Source: JAJCYK01 sp965224285 (GTDB lineage: Bacteria > Bacteroidota > Bacteroidia > Cytophagales > Cyclobacteriaceae). Taken from it: a DNA stretch of 64,000 nt. The stretch is taken from contig OZ245043.1 in the NCBI GenBank assembly GCA_965224285.1, forward strand, positions 2,542,001-2,606,000, in the 5' to 3' direction. Both the position numbers and the translations under genes were made by a program. Positions 41,837 to 50,200 of this stretch are shown one piece after another; the stretch's first letter is position 1; every line of letters begins with the position of its first letter. The notes under the pieces are model-generated. The model was not told the origin of the DNA. It worked only from the letters and a program-made list of their open reading frames with translations, and did not search any database.

Positions 41837-44800
41837 TACCCGTAAAACTAGATATTAAGGGGCTTTACTCCTATCTGCATCCTGTCAGCGTAGATTTTAC
41901 CACCCTGACATCTTCGGGTTTATTCGGCATTTTCGGCCCAGTAGGTAGTGGTAAATCCACTCTTCTGGAAGCCATGATGTTTGTCCTGTTCGACCGCACT
42001 ACCCGACTGAATAAGACAGAAGACCGTTATTACAATATGATGAATCTGCAAAGCAATGAAATGCTAATAGATTTCATCTTCAGAGCTGGCACCAATAATC
42101 AACATAAATACCGCTTCTATTTTAAGGCCCGGCGAAGCCCTAAATACTTTAGTAAGATCAATGTCAAAGATCGAAGTTACTACCATTGGGTAAACCAAGA
42201 GTGGGTTCCCCTCGACCATCCCCAGGTGTTGGGCATGACCTATGAGAATTTCATGCAAACCGTGATCATCCCACAAGGAAAATTCCGTCAATTCATTGAT
42301 CTGAAGCCCACTGCTCGTACCCAGATGATTAAAGAATTATTTCAATTGGACCGCTATGATCTGGCTCCCCCTACTCAGGCACTATTGATGGATACCAGGG
42401 ATAAGATCACCTACCTTGAAGGTCAAATCTCAACCTATGGAGATTTGGGTCCTGATCATTTAAAAAAACTGCGGGATGATATCAAAAGGATCAAAAAGAA
42501 AATGGAGTCCGATCATCGGAAATTACAGCAGGCCGACGATCAACTAAAATCCTGGGATGAACTGAAGCGACTGGTGGACGAACTGGAAAGTGTGGGAAAT
42601 CAGCTGGCCATCTTTAAAGCAGAAGAAAGCTTTTATGGTCAAAAAGAGCGTCAGCTTAATAATTTTGAAAAAGCAAACCGGATCTTCAGGTCAAAAATCG
42701 AAATACAACAGGAATATCTCACCGCACTCAAAGCGAAACAAGCAGACCTGGAAGCCCTGTTGAGTTCTTTGAAAGAGCACAAATCCCAAGAGCATGATTT
42801 AAGCAAGGGACTTAATCTGGCAAAAGGCTCCATTGATCAGATCAGTGATTGGGAACTGGAGATAGATGAGCTAAAGCTGCTTGAGCAATACTTGGAATTA
42901 CAGGAGAAATTATCGCATTTATCGACAGGTCACCGGGAACACCAGGAAATATTGGAATCCTCTTTGCAGGAAAAGAAACAGCTGGATAAAGAAACAGAGC
43001 AGCTGAACTATGAAATGCAGACATTACTGGGTGCAGATGAATCATATCAGCAATGGCTCATTCGGGCCCGCTGGTGGGAAAGATTAGAGTATCTGCAGCA
43101 GCAATTAGCGGATTCTAATAGAGAATGGGAGGAGTTAAATCAAGAGATCTTAAATTTAACCTCCCAAAAAAAGAAGCTGATCTCCGCCAGCAATGGTGAG
43201 GCCAGTCTGGTTGAAAATATTGATATCCTGCAGACCAGATTTAGAGAGTTGAGTATCCGTCAGGATTGGCATCAACACGCCCAGAATCTGGAGGATGGTA
43301 AGCCCTGCCCGCTCTGTGGTTCCACCCATCATCCGGATATCATGGATAGTGGGCAGGTCGAAGCGGAAATTCGACAAACCAAGGACAAGCTGGATGAGTT
43401 GACTTCGAAAAAATCCGCTCTGGAAACCACGCTACGGCAAAAGGATGTAGTGGCGGCTGAAATTAAAGAACGGGCCAGACGAGGAAACCAGTTAAAAATC
43501 AGGATGTCGGAACTAAATCAGCAAATAAAGGATCACCGAGATCTTGAAAACAGCAACAAATACGGAGAACACCGACCAGAGGACCTGCATCAGATCCTGG
43601 ACAGGGAAAAACGGGCAGCAGAAAAACTGAGAAAGTTGCGTGAATCACTATCAAGTCTGCACCACAAAAGTCAAATTTTAAGTCAGCAAATTGCTGATAA
43701 GCGCAACGATATACAGGGTATGGCAGCCAAAAAAGAGCAGGTAAAAGGAGCTCTGGATCAACTGGCTAAGCACTTCCAACTGGTACATCCGCATGAATAT
43801 CAAGACCTTCCCAAGGATCATCACTACCAGAAAATTGAAAAATTGACTGCTAAGATCCAGCAGTCCCGTGCCAACTACCACAATCTGCAACAGCAATATG
43901 AATCCCTGTCAAGATCAACGCTTCAACTCGAATCCAAAAAAAGGTCCCTGGAGGATCAGATTCAGGATCTTTCCTCTAAATCCGAGCAGTTGGAAGGAGA
44001 CCTGAAAACATTGTGTAAGAGAGAAAGTTTCCACAGCATTTCACAGGTACAAAAGATCCTGGGGATGAGACTGGACCCGGTGGTTGAAAGAAAGGAGATC
44101 CTTGCCTACCAGCGAAAACTAATGGGGTTGAAAAGTACCCATCAGGATCTTTTGGCCAAGAAAGGTAAAAAGAAATATGATGAAGTACGCCATCTGGAGA
44201 TCCAAAGCGCATTTGAGCAGACAAAGGAACAGATGGAATCGAATAGAAAAGCTTTGGGGGGAAATGAGCACAGTCTTCGGGAGAAAGAGCATCACCTGGA
44301 TCAAAAACTCAACCTACAAAAACAGCTGGAAATCCTGGACTCCCGATTGGCCCAACTGCGTGAGATCAGCCAGCTGTTAAGGGGAAACGGTTTCATAAAT
44401 TATATCTCCTCTACTTACCTGCAAAATCTCTGCAAAATGGCCAATGACCGGTTTTCAAAATTAACCGGAAATCGGTTGAGGCTGGAGCTGAATGAACAAA
44501 ACGAGTTTTTGGTCAGGGATTTTCTAAATGAAGGCAGGACCAGACTACTGAAAACTCTTTCAGGGGGGCAAATATTTCAAGCTTCTCTTTGTTTAGCCCT
44601 GGCATTGGCAGAAAATGTGCGTTCATTAAACCAGGCTGATCAAAGCTTCTTTTTCCTGGACGAAGGGTTTGGTTCACTTGACAAAGCTTCGTTACGGGTG
44701 GTGTTCGATACCCTAAAGTCCTTACAAAAGGAAAATCGTATTGTGGGCATTATCAGCCATGTAGAAGAATTACAGCAGGAAATTGACATTTATCTCCAGA

Positions 44801-44877
44801 TAGTTCAAAAAGGAGAAAGCGGAAGCATGATTACCTGTAGTTGGCAGGAATCAGGTAATTTTACTGATACTTATTAA
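41833..44877 (+). CDS. sbcC: Exonuclease subunit SbcC (Rad50-type ATPase)
   Basis: SMC-like ATPase of 1014 aa partnering SbcD. The Walker A motif (FGPVGSGKSTLLEAM) lies at about residues 33-47; long coiled coils run to both sides of a zinc hook with CPLCGSTHHP near residue 496; the C-terminal ABC lobe has the signature LSGGQIFQASL, Walker B FFFLDEGFGSLD and the H-loop IISHVEEL. The length and motif order are those of normal SbcC. GTG start within a GTGA overlap with sbcD. Chromosome maintenance and repair role is well established for the family. Confidence 0.96.
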   Translation: MIPVKLDIKGLYSYLHPVSVDFTTLTSSGLFGIFGPVGSGKSTLLEAMMFVLFDRTTRLNKTEDRYYNMMNLQSNEMLIDFIFRAGTNNQHKYRFYFKARRSPKYFSKINVKDRSYYHWVNQEWVPLDHPQVLGMTYENFMQTVIIPQGKFRQFIDLKPTARTQMIKELFQLDRYDLAPPTQALLMDTRDKITYLEGQISTYGDLGPDHLKKLRDDIKRIKKKMESDHRKLQQADDQLKSWDELKRLVDELESVGNQLAIFKAEESFYGQKERQLNNFEKANRIFRSKIEIQQEYLTALKAKQADLEALLSSLKEHKSQEHDLSKGLNLAKGSIDQISDWELEIDELKLLEQYLELQEKLSHLSTGHREHQEILESSLQEKKQLDKETEQLNYEMQTLLGADESYQQWLIRARWWERLEYLQQQLADSNREWEELNQEILNLTSQKKKLISASNGEASLVENIDILQTRFRELSIRQDWHQHAQNLEDGKPCPLCGSTHHPDIMDSGQVEAEIRQTKDKLDELTSKKSALETTLRQKDVVAAEIKERARRGNQLKIRMSELNQQIKDHRDLENSNKYGEHRPEDLHQILDREKRAAEKLRKLRESLSSLHHKSQILSQQIADKRNDIQGMAAKKEQVKGALDQLAKHFQLVHPHEYQDLPKDHHYQKIEKLTAKIQQSRANYHNLQQQYESLSRSTLQLESKKRSLEDQIQDLSSKSEQLEGDLKTLCKRESFHSISQVQKILGMRLDPVVERKEILAYQRKLMGLKSTHQDLLAKKGKKKYDEVRHLEIQSAFEQTKEQMESNRKALGGNEHSLREKEHHLDQKLNLQKQLEILDSRLAQLREISQLLRGNGFINYISSTYLQNLCKMANDRFSKLTGNRLRLELNEQNEFLVRDFLNEGRTRLLKTLSGGQIFQASLCLALALAENVRSLNQADQSFFFLDEGFGSLDKASLRVVFDTLKSLQKENRIVGIISHVEELQQEIDIYLQIVQKGESGSMITCSWQESGNFTDTY

Positions 44878-44891
44878 CTATTTATAAAGCC

Positions 44892-45266
44892 ATGGAAATA
44901 ACCGGCGATAGTAAATTGCGAAAGATCATCGTGGTAGGTGATCGGGTACTCATCAAGCCCAAGAAATTATCGGATCGGACCGAAAGTGGATTGTACCTTC
45001 CTCCGGGAGTTCAGGAAAAGGAGAAGATACAAAGTGGGTATGTAATGAAGACCGGTCCCGGCTACCCTATACCTATGCCGGTAGAGGACGATGAACCCTG
45101 GAAAGATCAGGATGAGCAGATCAAATATATTCCGCTGCAGGCCCGGGATGGTGATCTTGCTATCTTCCTGCAGAAAGGAGCGTTTGAGATCCTATACGAG
45201 GGTGAGAAATATTTTATTGTACCTCAAAGCTCTATCTTAATGTTGGAAAGAGAAGAGGATCTCTAA
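44892..45266 (+). CDS. GroES-fold protein, not canonical GroES
   Basis: Protein of 124 aa with a GroES-type beta-barrel. VVGDRVLIKPKKLSDRTESGLYLPPG is the usual opening and mobile-loop region, and EILYEGEKYFIVPQSSIL the closing strand, but 30 residues with PIPMPVEDDEPWKDQDEQIKY are inserted between them and no groEL gene is adjacent. Canonical GroES has about 95 residues. It is the co-directional gene 14 bp after sbcC. It may cap a chaperonin under special conditions or have a separate role; unclear. Converges on hemB with a 4-base overlap of stops. ATG start. Confidence 0.82.
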   Translation: MEITGDSKLRKIIVVGDRVLIKPKKLSDRTESGLYLPPGVQEKEKIQSGYVMKTGPGYPIPMPVEDDEPWKDQDEQIKYIPLQARDGDLAIFLQKGAFEILYEGEKYFIVPQSSILMLEREEDL

Positions 45267-46237
45267 GGATTTAAGGTCCACTCCAGAAATGCTTTACTGA
45301 AGTAGCTGAGGATTACATCCGCCCCTGCCCTCTTAATTGACGTCAGGCACTCGACCATGGTAGCTTCACCATCTAACCACCCTTTTTCCGCGGCAGCCAT
45401 GATCATAGCATACTCCCCGCTGACGTTATATGCCGCCACAGGAACCTCGCTGGTTTCTTTTATCATCGCGATAACATCCAGGTAGGGCAGTGCTGGTTTG
45501 ATCATCAGAAGATCTGCTCCCTCCTCTTCATCCAATCTAGCTTCTCTCAGGGCTTCAATCCGGTTTCGCGGATCCATTTGATAGGATTTTTTATCTCCGG
45601 TCTTGGGGGCTGAATTCAGTGCATCGCGAAAAGGTCCATAAAAAGCGCTGGCATATTTGGCAGTATAGGCCATAATAGATACCTGCTGGTAGCCATTATC
45701 ATCCAGACATCTTCTTATTGCTTCTACCCTGCCATCCATCATATCAGACGGCCCAATAATGTCAGCACCACTCTGTGCTTGGTGCAACGCCATCATGGCC
45801 AGGATTTCCACTGTTTCATCGTTAATGATCTCCCCATTCCTCACAATACCATCATGTCCATCGGAACTGTATGGATCAAGAGCCACATCTGTCATGATAA
45901 GCAATTCGGGAAATTCGTGCTTCAAATTGTGTACAGTACTGAGATATAAACCATCCTTATTTAGAGCCTCTGACCCCTGGCTGTCTTTGAGGTCATCTTC
46001 AATACAGGGGAAGAGAGCGATGCACGATAAGCCCAACTCCAGGCAAGAGGCTACTTCTTCTCTCAAGGTATCTGGGGAAAATCGGGAGATCCCAGGCATG
46101 GAAGTAACCGGTTCCACCAAGCCTTGACCTTGTTTTACAAAAAAAGGCATAATAAGATCTGCTGGGGCCAGCATGGTTTCGGCTACCATATCCCTGATGG
46201 GCTGACTTTTCCGGTTTCTGCGAGGTCTCTGGAGCAT
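45263..46237 (-). CDS. hemB: Porphobilinogen synthase (delta-aminolevulinate dehydratase)
   Basis: Condenses two 5-aminolevulinates to porphobilinogen in heme and tetrapyrrole synthesis. With the ATG at 46237 the protein is 324 aa, normal length; a TTG at 46267 lies inside rocD and is less likely. Both Schiff-base lysines are present: IMAYTAKYASAFYGPFRDA and LLMIKPALPYLDV. The metal-site segment reads MTDVALDPYSSDGHDGIV with Asp where zinc enzymes have Cys-x-Cys, so this is a magnesium-type enzyme. Begins 13 bp after rocD on the same strand. Confidence 0.96.
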   Translation of the reverse strand: MLQRPRRNRKSQPIRDMVAETMLAPADLIMPFFVKQGQGLVEPVTSMPGISRFSPDTLREEVASCLELGLSCIALFPCIEDDLKDSQGSEALNKDGLYLSTVHNLKHEFPELLIMTDVALDPYSSDGHDGIVRNGEIINDETVEILAMMALHQAQSGADIIGPSDMMDGRVEAIRRCLDDNGYQQVSIMAYTAKYASAFYGPFRDALNSAPKTGDKKSYQMDPRNRIEALREARLDEEEGADLLMIKPALPYLDVIAMIKETSEVPVAAYNVSGEYAMIMAAAEKGWLDGEATMVECLTSIKRAGADVILSYFSKAFLEWTLNP

Positions 46238-46250
46238 TAGTTCTGAATTT

Positions 46251-47495
46251 TTAAGGACGGAATTCAAAATCCATCACCGTATTTTCGATAATGTCGCAGC
46301 AATCTTCCAACTGTTCCTCTGTCATCACCAGCGGTGGGGCGAACCGAATAATATTACCATGTGTAGGCTTAGCCAACAGGCCATTATCTTTTAGCGCTAA
46401 GCATAAATTCCAGGCGGTTTTGCTCTGGGGAGTATCATTGATCAGGATTGCATTCAATAGGCCTTTACCTCTTACCATCTTCACCAGCTCTGATTTTCCA
46501 CTCAACATTTCCATTCTTTCGCGGAATAGCCGGCCTAAACTGGCGGCATTTTCAGCCAGATTTTCTTCTTCAACTACCTGAAGAGCCGTCATGGCGATTT
46601 TAGCTGCCAATGGGTTTCCTCCAAAGGTGCTGCCATGCTGTCCTGGCTTAATAACTTCCATAACGTGGTCATCGGCCAACACTGCAGATACCGGGTAGGT
46701 GCCGCCACTGAGCGCTTTTCCCAATATCAGAATATCCGGTTTGACACCTTCATAATCACAGGCCAATAGCTTCCCGGTCCTGCCGATTCCAGTCTGGACC
46801 TCATCTGCCAGCATTAAAACCCCATGATGACGGCATAGTTCAGCGACCGCCTTCAGGTATCCATCATCAGGCACATTTACTCCGGCCTCTCCCTGAATAG
46901 GTTCGACCAAAAAACCCGCCACCTGCTCGCCTTGCAAGATACTCTCTAGCGCACCGGGATCATTATAGGGTATTTTAATAAACCCCGGAGTATAGGGTCC
47001 AAAATTGTCCCGGGCCTCAGGATCATCGGAAAAAGATATAATAGTAGTGGTTCTGCCGTGGAAATTCCCCTCGCAAACTATTATTTGAGCTTTTCCGTCA
47101 GCTATTTGTTTTTTTTCATAAGCCCATTTACGACAAAGTTTGAGGGCAGTTTCTACCGCTTCGGCCCCGGTATTCATCGGTAACACCTTCTCATAACCGA
47201 AGTATTCCGTGATAAATTTCTCGTATTGTCCCAGCTGATCGTTATAGAATGCCCTTGACGTGAGGGTTAAGGTCTCTGCTTGCCTTTGCATGGCTTCCAC
47301 TATGCGTGGATGGCAATGGCCTTGATTTACCGCGCTATATGCTGAAAGGAAATCATAATACCGCTTACCCTCAACATCCCAAAGGTAAACCCCTTCTCCC
47401 CTGGCTAAAACCACCGGGATTGGATGGTAATTGTGGGCGCCATATCGATCCTCCATGGCCATGGCCTGCTGACTGGACATTATTGTATTGATCAT
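46251..47495 (-). CDS. rocD: Ornithine--oxo-acid transaminase
   Basis: PLP enzyme that converts ornithine and 2-oxoglutarate to glutamate semialdehyde and glutamate, linking arginine catabolism to proline. The protein is 414 aa. Class III aminotransferase motifs: YGAHNYHPIPVVLARGEGVY, YDFLSAYSAVNQGHCHPRI, MNTGAEAVETALKLCRKW, ADEVQTGIGRTGKL and the PLP Lys in ILILGKALSGGTYPVSAV. The Tyr-Gly-Ala-His-Asn block is characteristic of ornithine rather than acetylornithine transaminases. The start at 47495 or the ATG five codons later are both possible. Followed by hemB. Confidence 0.95.
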   Translation of the reverse strand: MINTIMSSQQAMAMEDRYGAHNYHPIPVVLARGEGVYLWDVEGKRYYDFLSAYSAVNQGHCHPRIVEAMQRQAETLTLTSRAFYNDQLGQYEKFITEYFGYEKVLPMNTGAEAVETALKLCRKWAYEKKQIADGKAQIIVCEGNFHGRTTTIISFSDDPEARDNFGPYTPGFIKIPYNDPGALESILQGEQVAGFLVEPIQGEAGVNVPDDGYLKAVAELCRHHGVLMLADEVQTGIGRTGKLLACDYEGVKPDILILGKALSGGTYPVSAVLADDHVMEVIKPGQHGSTFGGNPLAAKIAMTALQVVEEENLAENAASLGRLFRERMEMLSGKSELVKMVRGKGLLNAILINDTPQSKTAWNLCLALKDNGLLAKPTHGNIIRFAPPLVMTEEQLEDCCDIIENTVMDFEFRP

Positions 47496-47517
47496 ATTTT
47501 AATAATTTCGGGTTTAT

Positions 47518-47545
47518 CAAAGTTAAGTAATTAGCAATTGTCCAA
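47518..47545 (-). promoter_or_regulatory. Putative rocD-hemB promoter
   Basis: On the minus strand TTG (47545-47543), a 17-base spacer and taactttg (47525-47518) match the Bacteroidota TTG-N17-23-TAnnTTTG consensus exactly. The -7 element ends 23 bases before the rocD ATG at 47495, implying a short leader. It overlaps the start of the divergent DUF5522 gene. Confidence 0.58.
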
Positions 47546-47732
47546 GAAAAGAAAGCCCCGGAATCAATGGCAGCCTTTAAGAAAAGGAGATTTTTACTAT
47601 GACCCCCGAGGGCTTATGGTATTTACCGCCCAATACCTAAAAAGGCGGGGATTCTGTTGTGAAAGTGGCTGCAGGCATTGTCCATACGGATTTCGCAAGG
47701 ATCAATGCGGAAATTCCAAACAAGAAAAGTAA
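47538..47732 (+). CDS. DUF5522 family small cysteine-rich protein
   Basis: A 64-aa cytoplasmic protein. The family core is MVFTAQYLKRRGFCCESGCRHCPYGF, a CC-x3-C-x2-C pattern likely to bind zinc or another metal, preceded by DFYYDPRGL. DUF5522 proteins are small and of unknown function, present also in eukaryotes. The start is TTG; no ATG precedes the conserved part. Divergent from rocD and 63 bp upstream of rpmB. Confidence 0.85.
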   Translation: MSKKRKPRNQWQPLRKGDFYYDPRGLMVFTAQYLKRRGFCCESGCRHCPYGFRKDQCGNSKQEK

Positions 47733-47795
47733 ATACCACTTTTTCCTTTAGGGTTTTTTTTAGATATTTGCAGTCCATTTTAAAGTAAGGCGATT

Positions 47796-48035
47796 ATGTC
47801 TAGAGTTTGTCAATTGACTGGAAAAAGGCCTCGAAGCGGGAATAATGTTTCTCATGCCAACAATAAGACCAAGAGAAAATTTTATCCAAATCTCCATACC
47901 AAGAGATTCTATATCCAGGAGGAAGACCGGTGGATAACCTTGAAGGTTTCTACCAAGGCGCTGAGGACTATCAACAAAAATGGAATCTCTGCCGTGCTGA
48001 AAAAGGCACGAAGAAAAGGCAATGTTTTAGTATAA
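47796..48035 (+). CDS. rpmB: 50S ribosomal protein L28 (bL28)
   Basis: Structural protein of the large ribosomal subunit, 79 aa. MSRVCQLTGKRPRSGNNVSHANNKTKRKFYPNL is the characteristic N-terminal block, followed by STKALRTINKNGISAVL. The zinc-binding four-Cys set is absent (a single Cys), so this is the zinc-independent form. First gene of the rpmB-rpmG-DUF4295 cluster, 12 bp before rpmG. ATG start. Confidence 0.97.
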   Translation: MSRVCQLTGKRPRSGNNVSHANNKTKRKFYPNLHTKRFYIQEEDRWITLKVSTKALRTINKNGISAVLKKARRKGNVLV

Positions 48036-48047
48036 AATCGATAGGAC

Positions 48048-48230
48048 ATGGCAAAGAAAGGCAACAGAGTACAGGTAATCCTGGAATGCACCGAACATAA
48101 AGAATCGGGCCTTCCCGGTACTTCCAGGTATATTACCACTAAGAACCGGAAAAATACCCCCGGGCGAATGGAATTGAAAAAATACAATCCCATTATGAAA
48201 AAAATGACCGTTCATAAGGAAATCAAATAG
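48048..48230 (+). CDS. rpmG: 50S ribosomal protein L33 (bL33)
   Basis: Large-subunit ribosomal protein, 60 aa. Typical core: VQVILECTEHKESGLPGTSRYITTKNRKNTPGRMELKKYNP, with a single Cys and therefore the zinc-free type. Sits between rpmB and the DUF4295 gene, 2 bp before the latter. ATG start. Confidence 0.96.
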   Translation: MAKKGNRVQVILECTEHKESGLPGTSRYITTKNRKNTPGRMELKKYNPIMKKMTVHKEIK

Positions 48231-48232
48231 AC

Positions 48233-48385
48233 ATGGCTAAGAAAGTAGTTGCAACCCTCAAAACTCAAACCAATAAAAGTTACGCCAAGGTTATAAAGGC
48301 GGTCAAGTCTCCTAAAACAGGCGCCTATTCCTTTAAGGAGGAAATGGTACCGGTGGATATGGTTAAAGAGGTTCTGAAAAGCTAG
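48233..48385 (+). CDS. DUF4295 small ribosome-associated protein (bL38-like)
   Basis: A 50-aa protein below common ORF-length cut-offs: it opens MAKKVVATLKTQTNKSYAKV, continues with KAVKSPKTGAYSFKEEM and ends VKEVLKS. DUF4295 is specific to Bacteroidota and always follows rpmG; I recall that structural work on a Flavobacterium ribosome identified an extra large-subunit protein called bL38, which I believe is this family. Starts 2 bp after the rpmG stop, so it is translated with it. Strongly basic, consistent with rRNA binding. ATG start. Confidence 0.9.
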   Translation: MAKKVVATLKTQTNKSYAKVIKAVKSPKTGAYSFKEEMVPVDMVKEVLKS

Positions 48386-48410
48386 ACCAAACCAGCTAAC
48401 TTTCTGCATT

Positions 48411-48440
48411 CAAAGGTCCCTTTGGGACTTTTGATTTTAT
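48411..48440 (+). terminator. Hairpin between DUF4295 and ftsY
   Basis: Arms caaaggtccc (48411-48420) and gggacttttg (48424-48433) pair over 10 bp with one G-T wobble around a 3-nt loop and are followed by attttat. It can act as a terminator for the ribosomal protein genes, or as a structured leader of ftsY because it ends 10 bases before the ftsY ATG. Confidence 0.52.
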
Positions 48441-48443
48441 AGA

Positions 48444-49406
48444 ATGGGAATATTCAATTTCTTATCCAGGGAAAAAAAGGAGTCCTTAGACAAAGGCCTG
48501 GAAAAAACCAATCGCAACTTATTTACTAAACTAGGTAAAGCCATAGCGGGTAAATCCAAAGTGGACGACCAGGTACTGGATGAATTGGAAGAAGTATTGA
48601 TCAGTTCCGATGTAGGCGTAGACACCACTATTAAGATCATAGAACGCATTGAGGACCGGGTAGCCCGGGACAAATACCTCAATACTTCCGAGCTGGACGA
48701 AATTCTCAGGGAGGAAATAGCCTCTCTCCTGGAAGAAAATCGCAGTGAGGACCTTTCGGGCTTTGAGGTCCCCGAGGATAACAGGCCTTACATAATATTG
48801 GTAGTGGGAGTGAACGGAGTGGGAAAAACCACCACTATAGGGAAACTAGCGGCGCAATATCGCCAGCAGGGACTGCGGGTGATTTTGGGAGCTGCCGACA
48901 CCTTTAGGGCCGCTGCCGTGGACCAACTCAAATTGTGGGGTGAACGGGTGGATTGCCCGGTAGTCTCACATGGCATGCATACCGACCCTTCAGCGGTGGC
49001 CTTTGACAGCGTCAAAATGGCCCAGGAGCAAAAGGCGGATGTGGTAATTGTGGATACTGCCGGCCGTCTGCACACCAAGGTCAACCTCATGAATGAACTG
49101 TCAAAGATAAAGCGGGTGATGCAAAAAATAGTTCCCGAAGCACCGCATGAAATCCTGCTGGTACTGGACGGGAGTACCGGACAAAATGCTTTTATTCAGG
49201 CACGTGAGTTTACCAAAGCCACGGATGTTACGGCACTCGCCATAACTAAATTGGATGGAACTGCCAAAGGAGGAGTAGTGATTGGGATCAGCGACCAGTT
49301 CAGGATACCCGTGAAATACATTGGAGTTGGTGAGAAAGTAGGCGATCTTCAGCCATTTCACAAAGGTGAATTTGTTGATTCACTCTTCAAACAAACCGCC
49401 GGTTAA
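48444..49406 (+). CDS. ftsY: Signal recognition particle receptor FtsY
   Basis: SRP receptor GTPase that docks ribosome-nascent-chain complexes at the membrane. The protein is 320 aa and lacks the long acidic A domain of E. coli FtsY. The N domain (residues 1-100) is followed by the G domain: G1 VVGVNGVGKTTTIGKLA, DTFRAAAVDQL insertion box, DTAGRLHTKVNL (G3), TKLDGTAKGG (G4) and GVGEKVGDLQPF near the end. ATG start. Its stop overlaps the stop of the convergent SDR gene by 4 bases. Confidence 0.97.
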   Translation: MGIFNFLSREKKESLDKGLEKTNRNLFTKLGKAIAGKSKVDDQVLDELEEVLISSDVGVDTTIKIIERIEDRVARDKYLNTSELDEILREEIASLLEENRSEDLSGFEVPEDNRPYIILVVGVNGVGKTTTIGKLAAQYRQQGLRVILGAADTFRAAAVDQLKLWGERVDCPVVSHGMHTDPSAVAFDSVKMAQEQKADVVIVDTAGRLHTKVNLMNELSKIKRVMQKIVPEAPHEILLVLDGSTGQNAFIQAREFTKATDVTALAITKLDGTAKGGVVIGISDQFRIPVKYIGVGEKVGDLQPFHKGEFVDSLFKQTAG

Positions 49407-50188
49407 TGCAATACATCTGGATTACCGAAGGTGGCCAATACACCGCCGTCTACGTATAAGATGTGTCCATTGACGAAATCTGATGCCGCGGAAGCCAGAA
49501 AAATTGCTGACCCTACCAGGTCTTCCGGTTTTCCCCATCGGCCACTGGGGGTTCTGCTTAGTATATATTGGTTTAGGGGATTCCCCGGTTCTCGGTAACT
49601 TTTATTAATGGGGGTAGCTATGTAGCCCGGCCCGATACCATTCACCTGTATATTATGCCTGCCCCACTCCGTTGCCATATTCTTGGTCAGCATTTTTAGT
49701 CCACCCTTGGCCGCAGCATAAGCACCCACACTGTCTCGTCCCAATTCACTCATCAGTGAGCAGATGTTGATGATCTTACCCTGTTTTCTGTCAATCATTC
49801 CCGGCACCACCTGCTTGGCCAACATAAAAGGCGCTTTAAGGTCAGTAGTGATTACCTGATCCCAGTCACTTTCTGACAAATTTTCTAGTTTATCCCTTCT
49901 AATTACCCCGGCATTATTTACCAGTACATCTATGCGTCCCTCCTTTGAAATTATCTGCTGCAGAGCCGACTTTGTGGCTTTTGGATGGTCTACGTCAAAT
50001 AACGAGCCTTCCACCGGTAGTTGTTGCTCTTTAAGTTGACTTAAGGCTTTCTCCAGTTTTTGCGAGTCTCGGGCATTAAGGTATACCTTCGCTCCGGCTT
50101 CAGCCATGCCTATGGCCAGGGCAAAACCGATCCCCTGAGTAGCCCCGGTTATGAGAATGATCTTGTCTTTAATGTCAAATAGGTCCAT
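49403..50188 (-). CDS. SDR-family oxidoreductase, gluconate 5-dehydrogenase-like
   Basis: Short-chain dehydrogenase of 261 aa. Cofactor motif ITGATQGIGFALA at the N-terminus, NNAG in VLVNNAGVIRRD, catalytic Ser in INICSLMSELG and the Tyr-x3-Lys pair in VGAYAAAKGG, then GPGYIATPINK. Overall sequence is closest in style to gluconate 5-dehydrogenases/2-deoxy-D-gluconate dehydrogenases, but substrate assignment in this family is unreliable. Last gene of a run with DUF6452 and DUF6048; 12 bp after the latter. ATG start. Confidence 0.9.
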   Translation of the reverse strand: MDLFDIKDKIILITGATQGIGFALAIGMAEAGAKVYLNARDSQKLEKALSQLKEQQLPVEGSLFDVDHPKATKSALQQIISKEGRIDVLVNNAGVIRRDKLENLSESDWDQVITTDLKAPFMLAKQVVPGMIDRKQGKIINICSLMSELGRDSVGAYAAAKGGLKMLTKNMATEWGRHNIQVNGIGPGYIATPINKSYREPGNPLNQYILSRTPSGRWGKPEDLVGSAIFLASAASDFVNGHILYVDGGVLATFGNPDVLH

Positions 50189-50200
50189 AGATTGCAGCCA

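Noticed and set aside
44892..45266. Canonical groES
   Set aside because: Longer than usual, contains an acidic insertion and has no groEL partner next to it.
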